NCBI RefSeq assembly: GCF_004342605.1
Contig: NZ_SLZL01000005.1
Coordinates: forward strand, 186,001-250,000
Direction: 5' to 3'
Source of the DNA: Caulobacter sp. BK020
Lineage (GTDB): Bacteria; Pseudomonadota; Alphaproteobacteria; Caulobacterales; Caulobacteraceae
DNA length: 64,000 nucleotides
Shown: positions 17,286 through 25,650 of the stretch, piece after piece
Numbering within the stretch: position 1 is the stretch's first letter
How the letters are laid out: the number at the start of each line of letters is the position of its first letter
Made by a program: the position numbers and the translations under genes
Notes under the pieces: model-generated
The model's input: only the letters and a program-made list of their open reading frames with translations
The model's database searches: none
Told to the model about the DNA's origin: nothing

Positions 17286-18055
17286 GCGGCGAAACCCTCG
17301 AAGATCAGGTTATCGCAATGGTCGCGGACGCGGTCCCACTGCTCGGCCGAACGCACGGTCCAGGCGATGACCGGCATGCCGCCGGCGCGCAGCTGGTCGG
17401 CCCGGGCGTTGGGCAGCATGTCCAGGCCAAGGGCCAGGAAGTCCGGCCGGGCGATCTCGATCTGCTCAAGATTGGCCAGCGACTTGCGCAGCTCCGGCGC
17501 CAGCTTGCGAGCGCCTTCGTCGGCCCAGCCGTAACTGTCCAGGCCGCGCAGGATCTGCGGCTGGTGCTCGGCGAACCAGGCGTGGGAATAGGGATTGAAG
17601 CCGATCACCGCGGTCGGGCCGTTGTGGTCCAGCAGGATTTCGCTGACCCGCTTCTCCAGCTCGCCGACCTCGCCGAACGGGGTCTTCAGCTCGATATAGA
17701 CCATGGCCCGGTGGCCGATCAGGGTCAGGGCGTCGGCCAGGGTGGGGATGGTCTCGTCCGTACCCGACAGCTTCAGCTGACCCAGGTCGGCGGCGGTGTG
17801 GTCGCGCAATCGACCGGGCATGCCCGTCAGGCGCTCCAGGTGATCGTCATGGAAGACCACCACGTGGTTGTCGGCGGTCAGCTGCACGTCCAGCTCGATC
17901 GCATAGCCATGGGCGCAGGCGGCCTGGAACGCGGCCAGCGAGTTCTCGGGCGCGGCGTCCGGCGACCACAGCCCGCGATGCGCCACCGCCGGTTCGAATA
18001 GGCGCTCCCACGCCTGGCCGAATGCTTCGGTCGTGGGCCGGGGCCGCGCGCGCAT
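17282..18055 (-). CDS. ugpQ: Glycerophosphodiester phosphodiesterase
   Basis: Hydrolyses glycerophosphodiesters to glycerol-3-phosphate and an alcohol. The 257-residue protein has the GDPD TIM-barrel motifs: AHRGLWSPDAAPENSLAAF with the catalytic His and Glu, ELDVQLTADNHVVVFHDD with metal-binding Glu/Asp and the second catalytic His, and VYIELK. No signal peptide is visible, so it is a cytoplasmic UgpQ-type enzyme. Its ATG overlaps the TGA of the RidA gene by one base (TGATG), and its own stop overlaps the start of the next gene. Name given by similarity of size and location, not by a ugp operon. Confidence 0.88.
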   Translation of the reverse strand: MRARPRPTTEAFGQAWERLFEPAVAHRGLWSPDAAPENSLAAFQAACAHGYAIELDVQLTADNHVVVFHDDHLERLTGMPGRLRDHTAADLGQLKLSGTDETIPTLADALTLIGHRAMVYIELKTPFGEVGELEKRVSEILLDHNGPTAVIGFNPYSHAWFAEHQPQILRGLDSYGWADEGARKLAPELRKSLANLEQIEIARPDFLALGLDMLPNARADQLRAGGMPVIAWTVRSAEQWDRVRDHCDNLIFEGFAA

Positions 18056-18513
18056 CAGGCCACCTCGACCACGGCGTCGACCTCGACCGAAAAGCCCAGC
18101 GGCAGCTTGTAGACGCCGACCGCCGAACGGGCATGACGGCCCGCATCGCCGAACACCTCGACCATCAGGTCCGAGCAGCCGTTGATGACCTTGGGAATGT
18201 CGGTGAAGTCCTGGCTGACCTGGACGAAGCCGCCCAGCTTGACCACGCGCTTGACCCGGTCGAGGTCGCCGACCGCCGCCTTCATCTGGGCCAGCAGGTT
18301 GATCCCGCACAGGCGCGCGCCCTGCTGGGCGGTCTCCAGGTCGACCTCCGTCCCGACCGTGCCCTTGAGTCCGCCATTGGCGTCGAGCGAGATCTGGCCG
18401 GAGATGTGGATCAGGTTTCCCGTCGCGACGAAGGGCACGTAGTTGGCGACCGGCGCGACCGGTTGCGGCAGCACGATCCCCAGTTCCGCCAGACGCTGTT
18501 CGACCTTCGACAT
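18055..18513 (-). CDS. RidA-family (YjgF) protein
   Basis: A 152-residue member of the RidA family, which removes reactive enamine/imine intermediates formed by PLP enzymes. The sequence contains ATGNLIHISGQISLDANG and the late VGVYKLPLGFSVEVDAVVEVA. The canonical archetype arginine of true RidA (in the R-S/T-xxxV segment) is replaced by a HARSAVGV context, which fits the longer atu-type subgroup, so deaminase activity is uncertain. The start is taken at the ATG at 18513 (MSKVEQRL). It is the first gene of the operon with the phosphodiesterase and the FemAB-like gene. Confidence 0.85.
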   Translation of the reverse strand: MSKVEQRLAELGIVLPQPVAPVANYVPFVATGNLIHISGQISLDANGGLKGTVGTEVDLETAQQGARLCGINLLAQMKAAVGDLDRVKRVVKLGGFVQVSQDFTDIPKVINGCSDLMVEVFGDAGRHARSAVGVYKLPLGFSVEVDAVVEVA

Positions 18514-18565
18514 CACACACTCCAATGACTTGGACGCATGCTTAGCGCGGCGGGATGGCAGGACA

Positions 18566-18605
18566 AGAAAAAAGGCCCGAACCGTTGCCGGCTCGGGCCT
18601 TCTCG
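18566..18605. terminator. Hairpin between the RidA operon promoter side and the phasin gene
   Basis: AAGGCCCGA / TCGGGCCTT arms, with an A-run (AAGAAAAAA) on the left that becomes a U-run for reverse-strand transcripts. It most likely terminates the phasin transcript read leftward. Confidence 0.8.
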
Positions 18606-18633
18606 TTGTTCGGCTCGGAAGGAACCCGTCGCC

Positions 18634-19068
18634 TTAACGGGCGGCTTGCAGCTTTTCGACGGTCGCGCTGACGCGTTCGTTCAGCGGCTTCACCGAGTCC
18701 TTGATCGAGGCCGAGACGATCTCCGAGGCCTTGCTGACCTGGGCGATGTAGGCCTCGAGGGCCGACTTGGCCCAGGCGGTCTGCAGTTCGACGGCTTCCT
18801 GGACGCTCTTGGCCGCGGCCAGCGACTTGGCGGCGGCGACCTGGTCCTCGGCGGCCTTCTTCGAATAGGCGAAGGTCTGGGCGCCCAGAGCTTCGGCGCC
18901 CTTGGTGGCGGCGGTCACCGAGGCGACCACGGCTTCCAGGTTCTTCTTCGAGTGGGTGTTGGCCTCGGCCAGAGCGGCCAGAGACTTCTCGACGCCGTCC
19001 TTGAACGCTTGGTTCGAGGCGGTGCTGAACTGTTCGACGGTGTTCTTCAGGGTTTCAGCGGCGGCCAT
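18634..19068 (-). CDS. Phasin-family protein
   Basis: A small (144-residue) amphipathic helical protein that coats polyhydroxyalkanoate granules. The composition is typical: Ala/Lys/Glu/Val-rich with no Cys or Pro-rich segments. The phasin signature runs through NTVEQFSTASNQAFKDGVEKSLAALAEANTHSKKNLEAVVAS and AWAKSALEAYIAQVSKASEIVSASIKDSVKPLNERVSATVEKL. The start is the ATG at 19068, with a GGAG Shine-Dalgarno. It is monocistronic with a terminator just downstream and is divergent from the D,D-carboxypeptidase gene over 300 bp, a gap in which I see no further gene. Confidence 0.9.
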   Translation of the reverse strand: MAAAETLKNTVEQFSTASNQAFKDGVEKSLAALAEANTHSKKNLEAVVASVTAATKGAEALGAQTFAYSKKAAEDQVAAAKSLAAAKSVQEAVELQTAWAKSALEAYIAQVSKASEIVSASIKDSVKPLNERVSATVEKLQAAR

Positions 19069-19368
19069 GGGGGAGACTCCTGGCAGAGGGGGGTGCGGGG
19101 CATGACTATGGAGATGCAGGTTCCAGGCCATGCGTTGGGACAACGCCGGTGTCTCATGTTGCACCGCAGCAGTCAAGGAAATTGTGCAGCGCACCATAAA
19201 CCGGCGGATACATTCACTCACCTTGAGCGCGAGACAGAAGCTTCGCCGCAACGCCTTGAAAATATCCATCTCTGCGGCGAAATCGCTCACCACTTGTTTA
19301 CCTTAGCGAAAGGCCACGACGCGCATGCTAATGTCACGCGTGTGGCGGTGCGGAACCGCTCAGTTCAG

Positions 19369-20694
19369 ATGACGGACGCATTCGCCATGTTCGCCAAGCT
19401 TACCTCCGCCCGTTCTCTCCTCGCCGCTCTCGGCGTCGCCGGCGCCATGCTGTGCGGCCTGGCGGCTCCGGTCGCCGCTTCCGCCCAGATCCCGTATCTG
19501 CAGATGAACAGCGCCGAGCCCAAATATGCGGCAATCGTGATCGACGCCAATTCGGGCGAGATGCTCTACGAAAAAAGGGCCGACAGCCCGCGCTACCCGG
19601 CCTCGGTCACCAAGATCATGACGCTGTACCTCACGTTCGAGGCGCTCAGCGAGGGCCGGCTCAAGCTGACCGACCGCGTGCCGATCTCCTCCCACGCCGC
19701 CGCCCAGGCGCCGACCAAGCTGGGCCTGTCGGTAGGCGACAGCGTCAGCGTCGACGAGGCGATCCGCGCCATGACCGTCAAATCGGCCAACGACATCGCC
19801 GTGGCCATGGCTGAACGGCTCGGCGGCAGCGAGTCGCGATTCGCCGCCCTGATGACCCTGCGCGGCCAGGAGCTGGGCATGCGCAACAGCCGCTTCGTCA
19901 ACGCCTCGGGCCTGCCCGACAGCCGGCAGATCTCGACCGCTCGCGACCTGGCCATCCTGTCGCGCGCCACCATGCGCGACTTCCCGCAGTACTATTCCTA
20001 TTTCAGCATCAAGGGCTTCGAGTTCCGCGGCCGCTACATCGCCGGCCACAACCGCCTGCTGACCAACATGCCCGGCTTCGACGGGCTGAAGACCGGCTAC
20101 ACCAACGCCTCAGGCTACAACCTCGCCGGCTCGGCCGTGCGCGACGGTCGCCGCCTGATCGCCGTGGTCCTGGGCGGCTCCTCCACCGCCTGGCGCGACA
20201 ACAACATGGAAGACCTGCTGACTACGGGCTTCGACGTGCTCAACCGCCGTTCGCACGGCGAGCGCACGACCATCGCCGCCAACCTGTACGAGGACGAGCC
20301 GACCGGCCCGATCATGCGCCCCTCCACCGAGGAAGGCGACGGCGACCAGGCCGGGCTGAAGATCGTGCTGACCGACAATCCGCGTCCGCCCGCCGCGATC
20401 AAGGTCGCGCCGACGATGAAGGCCGCACAGGCCAAGCCCGCGCCTCGGAAGGCCAAGGGCGAGTGGGGCGTGCAGGTCGGGGCGTTCAAGTCCAAGAGCC
20501 TGGCCAACGAACAGCTGATGCTGGTGCGCTCGCGCTTTTCGAAGTTCGTGGCCGACGCCGAGGGCGCGGTCGAGGGCGCCGCCAGCACCACCTTCCGCGC
20601 CCAGTTCCAGGGTCTGACCGCCGACGCGGCCCGCAGCGCCTGCCGGGCGATCAGCGCCAAGCGCCAGCCCTGCATGGTCCTGACGCCGCGCTGA
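19369..20694 (+). CDS. D-alanyl-D-alanine carboxypeptidase with SPOR domain
   Basis: Penicillin-binding protein of the DacA (PBP5/6) class that trims the pentapeptide stem of peptidoglycan. The 441-residue protein has a signal peptide (cleavage near VAASAQ) and the three serine-peptidase motifs SVTK (Ser79-Lys82), SAN (139-141) and KTG (241-243). The C-terminus (about 365-440) is a SPOR domain (GEWGVQVGAFKSKSLANEQL) that binds denuded glycan at division sites, after a Pro/Lys-rich linker. The start may instead be the ATG at 19387; both keep the signal peptide. It is divergent from the phasin gene. A septal role is inferred from the SPOR domain. Confidence 0.92.
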   Translation: MTDAFAMFAKLTSARSLLAALGVAGAMLCGLAAPVAASAQIPYLQMNSAEPKYAAIVIDANSGEMLYEKRADSPRYPASVTKIMTLYLTFEALSEGRLKLTDRVPISSHAAAQAPTKLGLSVGDSVSVDEAIRAMTVKSANDIAVAMAERLGGSESRFAALMTLRGQELGMRNSRFVNASGLPDSRQISTARDLAILSRATMRDFPQYYSYFSIKGFEFRGRYIAGHNRLLTNMPGFDGLKTGYTNASGYNLAGSAVRDGRRLIAVVLGGSSTAWRDNNMEDLLTTGFDVLNRRSHGERTTIAANLYEDEPTGPIMRPSTEEGDGDQAGLKIVLTDNPRPPAAIKVAPTMKAAQAKPAPRKAKGEWGVQVGAFKSKSLANEQLMLVRSRFSKFVADAEGAVEGAASTTFRAQFQGLTADAARSACRAISAKRQPCMVLTPR

Positions 20695-20778
20695 ACCTTG
20701 CGTTGAAACCGTCCCAGGCGAGGCCCCAGGGCCCCGCCCGATAGGTCCATCGTACGCTGGAGGCGGCGACGGTCCTGA

Positions 20779-20922
20779 CCGGCAGCAGCGGCTGGTGAGG
20801 TACAGCATCGGGACTTCGGACCCGGCCTGGCGCCAGTAGTCGGCGTCCTTGCGGATCTTGCGATCCTCGGTGACCAGGCCCTTGTCGTTGATGGCCGGCC
20901 AGTCGCCCTCCAAGTTGGCGGA
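20779..20922 (-). pseudogene. C-terminal scrap of a GH2-type glycoside hydrolase
   Basis: The reverse strand of the 233-bp gap encodes a run of about 48 residues containing INDKGLVTEDRKIRKDADYW and then VPMLYLTSRC. This matches the conserved segment near the end of the catalytic domain of GH2 beta-galactosidases and relatives, typically NDKGLVTYDRKxKKDAFYxYKANW followed by a short strand ending in TSRR. No upstream catalytic domain and no start are present, and the downstream reading loses similarity. It is a decayed or transferred fragment, not a gene. Confidence 0.7.
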
Positions 20923-20927
20923 GCGGC

Positions 20928-21884
20928 TCAGGCGATCCGGTCGAGCGGCGGCTGGCCGTCGAAGAAGCGGTCCAGGTTGCCGGCCACGCGCATGCCCATG
21001 GCGGTGCGGGTCTCGTGCGTCGCGCTCCCCAAGTGCGGCAGCAGCACGGTGTTGGGCGCGGCCAGCAGGACCGGATCGACCCTGGGCTCGCCCTGGTAGA
21101 CGTCGAGGCCCGCGCCGGCGATCGTCCCGTCGGCCAAGGCCTTGGCCAGATCGGCCTCGGCCACCACCGAACCGCGCGCGGTGTTGATCAGGATCGCCGT
21201 CGGCTTCATCCGCGCCAGAAGGGCGGCGTCGACCAGGTGGTGGGTCTCGGGACCGCCGGGGGTGTGCAGCGACAGCACGTCCGCCGTCACCGCCAGGCTT
21301 TCCAGCGTGTCGTGGTAGGTCGCGCCGTCCTCGTCGGCCGCGCGCCGGCGGCTGTAATAGGCGATCTCCATGCCCAGGGCGGCGCGGGCCCGCTTGGCGG
21401 TGGCGCGGGCGATGCGGCCGTAGCCGACCAGGCCCAGGGTCTTGCCCGCCAGGGATCGGCCCAGCAGGTGGGTGGGCCGCCAGCCCGTCCATTGACCGGC
21501 CCGCAGCTCGCGCTCGCCCTCCCCCGCCCGGCGGCTGGTCATTAGCATCAGCAGGATCGCCAGCTCGGCCGTGGCGTCGGTCAACACATCGGGCGTGTTG
21601 GTCACCACCACTCCGGCCGCCTTGGCCGCCGCCAGGTCGATGTGCTCATAGCCGGCGCCGTAGTTGGCGATGATCTTCACCCGCGCATCGGGCGTGGTCA
21701 GGACCTCGGCCGTGACTCGGTCCGAGACCGTCGGGCAAAGGGCGTCGTAGGCGCCCATCGCCGCGCGCAACTGCTCAACGCCCAGCGGCGCGTCGCCCTC
21801 GTTCAGCGTCACGTCATAGCGCTGGCGCAGGCGGGCCTCGACGGCTTCGGGCCAGCGGCGGCTGATCAGAATCCTGGGTTTCAT
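20928..21884 (-). CDS. D-isomer-specific 2-hydroxyacid dehydrogenase
   Basis: Reduces 2-keto acids such as glyoxylate or hydroxypyruvate with NAD(P)H; 318 residues. The N-terminal substrate domain is followed by the Rossmann motif GKTLGLVGYGRIARATAKRA. The catalytic triad of the family is visible: Arg in NTARGSVV, Glu in the DVYQGEP segment, and His in LLPHLGSATHETR. NYGAGYEHIDLAAAK is typical of the glyoxylate/hydroxypyruvate reductase subgroup. The start is placed at the ATG at 21884 (MKPRILIS). The gene is flanked on both sides by gene remnants, suggesting a recombination-prone site. Confidence 0.9.
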   Translation of the reverse strand: MKPRILISRRWPEAVEARLRQRYDVTLNEGDAPLGVEQLRAAMGAYDALCPTVSDRVTAEVLTTPDARVKIIANYGAGYEHIDLAAAKAAGVVVTNTPDVLTDATAELAILLMLMTSRRAGEGERELRAGQWTGWRPTHLLGRSLAGKTLGLVGYGRIARATAKRARAALGMEIAYYSRRRAADEDGATYHDTLESLAVTADVLSLHTPGGPETHHLVDAALLARMKPTAILINTARGSVVAEADLAKALADGTIAGAGLDVYQGEPRVDPVLLAAPNTVLLPHLGSATHETRTAMGMRVAGNLDRFFDGQPPLDRIA

Positions 21885-21966
21885 GTCCTCGCTCGGGTCG
21901 GATCGCACAGGCCAGCGTCGGATCCCTTCGTAGCGATCCTCGACCCGCGCGAACAGGCGGCTCCGA

Positions 21967-22131
21967 TCAGCGATGGCGGAAGACCGGCGCGCGCTTTTCG
22001 GCGAACGCCGCCCGCCCCTCGGCCGCGGTCGGCGCGCACGAAAGGCTAATCTCGGCGATCGCCTTGGCCCGCGCCAGCAATTTCACCCGCCCCTCGGTCG
22101 GATGGTCGTATTCGACGAACTGCCCGTCGGA
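21967..22131 (-). pseudogene. Chimeric remnant of CoA-metabolism genes
   Basis: Reverse-strand translation ending at the TGA at 21967-21969 gives about 54 residues. The first part, DGQFVEYDHPTEGRVK, looks like the substrate-loop segment of a family III CoA-transferase. The second part, ending TAAEGRAAFAEKRAPVFRHR, is the standard C-terminus of an enoyl-CoA hydratase. The two families are not normally fused here, and neither has its catalytic part. I read it as a deletion scar that joined two neighbouring genes. The 120 bp to its right contain no gene that I can see. Confidence 0.6.
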
Positions 22132-22250
22132 TCAGCCGACGACGCACACCCACCCTCAAGCCCAGGCTTGAGAGTCGTCGCGATTCACAGCGGCCCACGA
22201 TGGCCGCGCATCGCCTAGATGCACCACCTCCGGCGCCCCTTCTAATCGCC

Positions 22251-22820
22251 CTATCGAGTCGCCCAGCCCCGGCCGAGCTCCGCCAGCGGCACGCAGCCGT
22301 GATAGGCGCCAGGCACGGGGTCGTACCTTAGAGCCACGGTCGCGCCGGGCTCGGAGGTGAAGTAGCCGACCGTCACCAAGTCCTCCAGCAGCGGGAAGAA
22401 ATGATCGTCGTCCGACGCCTGCCCCTGCATGGCGGAGGCCTCGCGGTCATAGCCGTTCAGCAGCTCGGTCTGCTGCTTCGGCGTCAGCGTGACAAAGACG
22501 TCGCCATGGGCGGCGCGGGCGTCGGCGTCCATGCGCGCCAGCCCCGCCCTCAGGCGATCGGCCTGGGCCTTGTTATAATAGTCGGCCAGGGCGCGGTCGA
22601 CGAACTGAGGCACGCCAGCGTCCCGCGCGCCTGGGGTGTCGGTCTTGGGGATGATCAGCTCGGCCACCACGTCGACCAGGCGAGCCTGGTCTGGCGTCAG
22701 GGCCGTGGGCGTCCAGGCCAGGGCGGGCGCGGCCGCCAGGGCGCGGCCGGCGAAACCGGTCGCCGCGACGCCAAAGGTGAAGGTCAGGCCGCGTATCGCA
22801 TCGCGTCGGCTCAGCAGCAT
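22251..22820 (-). CDS. Gluconate 2-dehydrogenase subunit 3-type protein, Tat-exported
   Basis: Small subunit of a membrane or periplasmic flavin dehydrogenase. The 189-residue protein opens with a Tat signal (SRRDAIRGLTFTFGVAATGFAG) and has the family body: LTPDQARLVDVVAELIIPKTDTPGARDAGVPQFVD, then LTPKQQTELL and a C-terminal segment with FTSEPGATVALRYDPVPGAYHGCVPL. Such subunits lack a signal partner of their own and help fold or export the GMC subunit. Its ATG overlaps the stop of the GMC gene by one base (TGATG), so the two are made together. It matches the small subunit of the lactose-dehydrogenase type complexes of Caulobacter. Confidence 0.88.
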   Translation of the reverse strand: MLLSRRDAIRGLTFTFGVAATGFAGRALAAAPALAWTPTALTPDQARLVDVVAELIIPKTDTPGARDAGVPQFVDRALADYYNKAQADRLRAGLARMDADARAAHGDVFVTLTPKQQTELLNGYDREASAMQGQASDDDHFFPLLEDLVTVGYFTSEPGATVALRYDPVPGAYHGCVPLAELGRGWATR

Positions 22821-24577
22821 CACAGATCTCCCCGCTTGCGCGCCTGGACCGCATGATCGGCGGCCCGGGCCGTCAGGGCCATGTAGGTCAGGGACGGGTT
22901 CACGCACGACGCCGAGGTCATGGCCGCGCCGTCGGTGACATAGACGTTCTTGCACTCGTGCACCTGGTTGTGGGCGTTGAGCACCGAAGTCTTCGGATCC
23001 CGACCCATGCGGGCGGTGCCCATCTCATGGATGCCCAGGCCGGGGGCGTAGCCGCCGTCGTATCCCCGCACGTTCCTGAAGCCCGCCGCCTCCAGCATCT
23101 CCGCCGCGGCTGTCTGCATATCGCGGCGCATGGCCAGTTCGTTCTCGCGGATCGTGACGTTCATCGTCAGGGTCGGCAGGCCGAACTCGTCGGTCTTGTC
23201 GCGGTTCAGGGTGATCCGGTTGTCTTCGTAGGGCAGGATTTCACCGAACCCGCCCAGCCCCATGACCCAAGGCCCCGGCTGGCTCAGCGCGGCCTTGCGC
23301 GCCGCCCCGAAGCCGCGCGGGGCAGAGGTCTCCCGGTCCGGCCGGGTCAGGTCGCGATCCCATCCGGGCCGCGAGGCGCCCCCCTGGTAGCCGAAGCCGC
23401 GCAGATAGTCGTCGCGCTTGGTGGCCGCGTCGCCCAGGTTGCGGAAGCGTGGCACGTAGATTCCGTTCGGCCTGCGCCCCGAATAGTACATGTCGGCGAA
23501 CTCGGGCGCCTCGCCGCTCGCCCCGACGCCCAGATGATGGTCCATGACGTTGCGGCCCAACTGGTCGCTGCCGTTGCCGAAGCCGTTCGGGAACCGCGAA
23601 CTGGTCGAGTTCATCATGATCCAGGCCGAGTTGAAGGCCGAGGCGCACAGGAACACGACGTCGGCGTAGAACTCCTCCTCCTGCCGCGTCGTCGCGTCGA
23701 GGATGCGCACGCCGGTCGCCTTGCCCGCCTTCTCGTCATAGATCAGCGAGGTGACGATCGAGCCGGGGCGGATCACTAGGTTGCCGGTGCGCTCAGCCGC
23801 CACCAGCCCCCCGGAGTTAGAGCTGTAATAGCCGCCGAACGGGCAGCCGCGGATGCACATGTTGCGGTACTGGCACTTGGTCCGGCCCAGCGCGAGCTGT
23901 TCCTCGGTCGGGTCGGTCAGGTGCGCGGTCCGGCCCATGGTGATCCGCCGTTCGGGGAACCGCGCCTCGGACTTGGCCTTGAAGGCCTTCTCGACGCAGT
24001 TCATCTCCATCGGCGGCTGATACTGGCCGTCCGGCAGTTGCGGCAGGCCCTCGGCCTGGCCCGAGACGCCGATGAAGCGCTCCACATGGTCGTACCAAGG
24101 CGCCAGATCCTCGTAGCGGATCGGCCAGTCGACGCCGATCCCCTCGCGGGCGTTGGCCTCGAAGTCGATCGGGCTGTGGCGATAGCTCTGGCGGCCCCAG
24201 GTCAGCGACCGCCCGCCGACGTGATAGCCGCGAATCCAGTCGTAGCGGCTTTCCTCGGTATAGGGGTTCTGGTCGTCGCGGACGAAGAAGTGCCGGGTGT
24301 ATTCCGTCAGGGTGTAGCCGGTGCGCTTCTGGACCGGATAATGCGCGTTGAGCTCGTCTGGCGGCAGCTGCCCTCGCGGGTACTTCGTCTGCCAGGGATC
24401 CATCGTGGCGGTGGGATAGTCCTCCAGGTGGCGGACCATCGGCCCGCGTTCCAGCACCAAGGTCTTGAGACCCTTCTGGGTCAGCTCCTTGGCCGCCCAG
24501 CCGCCGGTTATGCCACTGCCGACGACGATCGCATCGTAGGTGTTCTTCTGGCGCGCGCGACCGTTGAGATTGGCCAT
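22820..24577 (-). CDS. GMC-family FAD dehydrogenase (glycoside 3-dehydrogenase / LacA-like)
   Basis: Large catalytic subunit, 585 residues. The FAD-binding motif VVGSGITGGWAAKEL is at residues 18-32, the GMC body contains GGRSLTWGRQSYRHSP, a Cys cluster (KCQYRNMCIRGCPFGG) lies near residue 240, and the catalytic His and Asn are in LGIHEMGTARMG and CVNPSLTYMALTARAAD. These are features of the gluconate 2-dehydrogenase / glucoside 3-dehydrogenase branch, not of alcohol oxidases. The start is the ATG at 24577 with a GGGGAG Shine-Dalgarno. By similarity to the C. crescentus lactose dehydrogenase it probably oxidises C3 of glycosides in the periplasm, passing electrons to a cytochrome c. It is divergent from a DUF1080 gene. 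Confidence 0.85.
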   Translation of the reverse strand: MANLNGRARQKNTYDAIVVGSGITGGWAAKELTQKGLKTLVLERGPMVRHLEDYPTATMDPWQTKYPRGQLPPDELNAHYPVQKRTGYTLTEYTRHFFVRDDQNPYTEESRYDWIRGYHVGGRSLTWGRQSYRHSPIDFEANAREGIGVDWPIRYEDLAPWYDHVERFIGVSGQAEGLPQLPDGQYQPPMEMNCVEKAFKAKSEARFPERRITMGRTAHLTDPTEEQLALGRTKCQYRNMCIRGCPFGGYYSSNSGGLVAAERTGNLVIRPGSIVTSLIYDEKAGKATGVRILDATTRQEEEFYADVVFLCASAFNSAWIMMNSTSSRFPNGFGNGSDQLGRNVMDHHLGVGASGEAPEFADMYYSGRRPNGIYVPRFRNLGDAATKRDDYLRGFGYQGGASRPGWDRDLTRPDRETSAPRGFGAARKAALSQPGPWVMGLGGFGEILPYEDNRITLNRDKTDEFGLPTLTMNVTIRENELAMRRDMQTAAAEMLEAAGFRNVRGYDGGYAPGLGIHEMGTARMGRDPKTSVLNAHNQVHECKNVYVTDGAAMTSASCVNPSLTYMALTARAADHAVQARKRGDL

Positions 24578-24705
24578 GTCTGCTCCCCGCTTGGCGCCTT
24601 TGATCGAATCGCGCCCGCTGCCCCGCAGCGCGACGCCGACTTCGGCGAACCCGTTCATTGTTGCCTGGAAGCTTCCATGAAATGGGTTACATTGCAAGAA
24701 AGGTC

Positions 24706-24726
24706 GCGGTTTCTTCCGAAAACCGC
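24706..24726. promoter_or_regulatory. Inverted repeat between divergent GMC and DUF1080 genes
   Basis: Arms GCGGTTT and AAACCGC separated by 7 nt, 27 bp upstream of the DUF1080 start. A candidate operator for the neighbouring LacI-family or another regulator. The motif is not the same as the palindrome next to the LacI gene. Confidence 0.4.
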
Positions 24727-24753
24727 TGCGCAAAAGGGAGGAAGAGGAAACTC

Positions 24754-25605
24754 ATGATGAATCCGAGCCAGTCCGTTCGAAAGCGCCGCGTGTCGGCGCT
24801 GGCTCTCGCCGCCGGGACGTTGCTCGCCTGTCTGGCGTTCGGCGCCGGCTCCCAGGCCGGGGCCGAGACGGTGAAGGCCGGACCGTGGCGCTCACTATTC
24901 GACGGTCGCACCCTGGACGGCTGGACGCCGAAGGTCGCCAAGCATCCGGCCGGCGAGAATTATCGCCAGACCTTCGTGGTCGATCATGGCGTGATCCGGG
25001 TCTCCTACGCCGGCTACGATAAGCTGGACGGCCAGTTCGGGCATCTGTTCTACAAGACGCCGTTCAAGGCCTATCGCCTGCGCCTGACCTACCGCTTCCT
25101 GCCCGAGGGCGGCCTGCCCGACACCCCCGCCTGGGCGCGCAGCAACAGCGGGATCATGTTCGACGCCCAGAGCCCGGAGAGCATGACCGTGGAACAGCCC
25201 TTCCCGGTCTCCATCGAGTTCCAGCTGCTGGGCAAGGAAGGCGACGCGCCCCGCCCCACCGGCGCGGTCTGCACGCCCGGAACCAACATCACCTTCGACG
25301 GCGTCACGGCCAAGGACCACTGCACGAAGCCGGCCAACGCCCCGACGGTCCCGAACGGAACCTGGGTCAAGGCGGAGCTGGACGTCCTGCCCAACGGCGA
25401 GATCTCCCAGAAGATCAACGGCGTGGTCGTCCACCACTACGCCAACGTGACCTTGGACCCTGACGACACCGTCGCCGGCGGGGCCAAGCCCTACATCCTC
25501 GCCCGCGGCGCCCAGCCGATCAAGGAAGGCTACATCGCCCTGCAGAGCGAAGGCCACCCGATCGAGTTCAAGAACATCGAGATCCAGGAACTGACGGCGC
25601 GCTGA
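24754..25605 (+). CDS. DUF1080 (3-keto-disaccharide hydrolase) protein, secreted
   Basis: A 283-residue member of PF06439, a concanavalin-like beta-jelly roll now annotated as 3-keto-disaccharide hydrolase. The start at the ATG at 24754 (strong GGGAGGAAGAGG Shine-Dalgarno) gives a signal peptide, with a likely cut near SQAGAET. The family segments WRSLFDGRTLDGWTP, the central SNSGIMFDAQSPES and a C-terminal GYIALQSEGHPIEFKNIEIQEL are all present. It sits divergently beside the GMC dehydrogenase genes. The inferred job is cleavage of 3-keto-glycosides made by the dehydrogenase, in the periplasm. Confidence 0.87.
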   Translation: MMNPSQSVRKRRVSALALAAGTLLACLAFGAGSQAGAETVKAGPWRSLFDGRTLDGWTPKVAKHPAGENYRQTFVVDHGVIRVSYAGYDKLDGQFGHLFYKTPFKAYRLRLTYRFLPEGGLPDTPAWARSNSGIMFDAQSPESMTVEQPFPVSIEFQLLGKEGDAPRPTGAVCTPGTNITFDGVTAKDHCTKPANAPTVPNGTWVKAELDVLPNGEISQKINGVVVHHYANVTLDPDDTVAGGAKPYILARGAQPIKEGYIALQSEGHPIEFKNIEIQELTAR

Positions 25606-25617
25606 CCGCCCTGACCC

Positions 25618-25650
25618 TGGGCTCCCTCAAGGCTATTTCTTGAGGGAGCT
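25618..25650. terminator. Hairpin between convergent DUF1080 and cytochrome genes
   Basis: GGCTCCCTCAAG / CTTGAGGGAGCT arms with loop GCTATTT, overlapping the last codons of the cytochrome gene. A bidirectional terminator is likely, though the U-tract is weak. Confidence 0.55.

Noticed and set aside
16293..17534. 413-codon forward frame antisense to the FemAB-like gene
   Set aside because: Composition typical of an antisense shadow; the reverse-strand gene has strong family motifs and operon overlaps.
20779..20922. Possible small intact protein gene
   Set aside because: No start codon with a ribosome site and the sequence matches only an internal part of a large enzyme.
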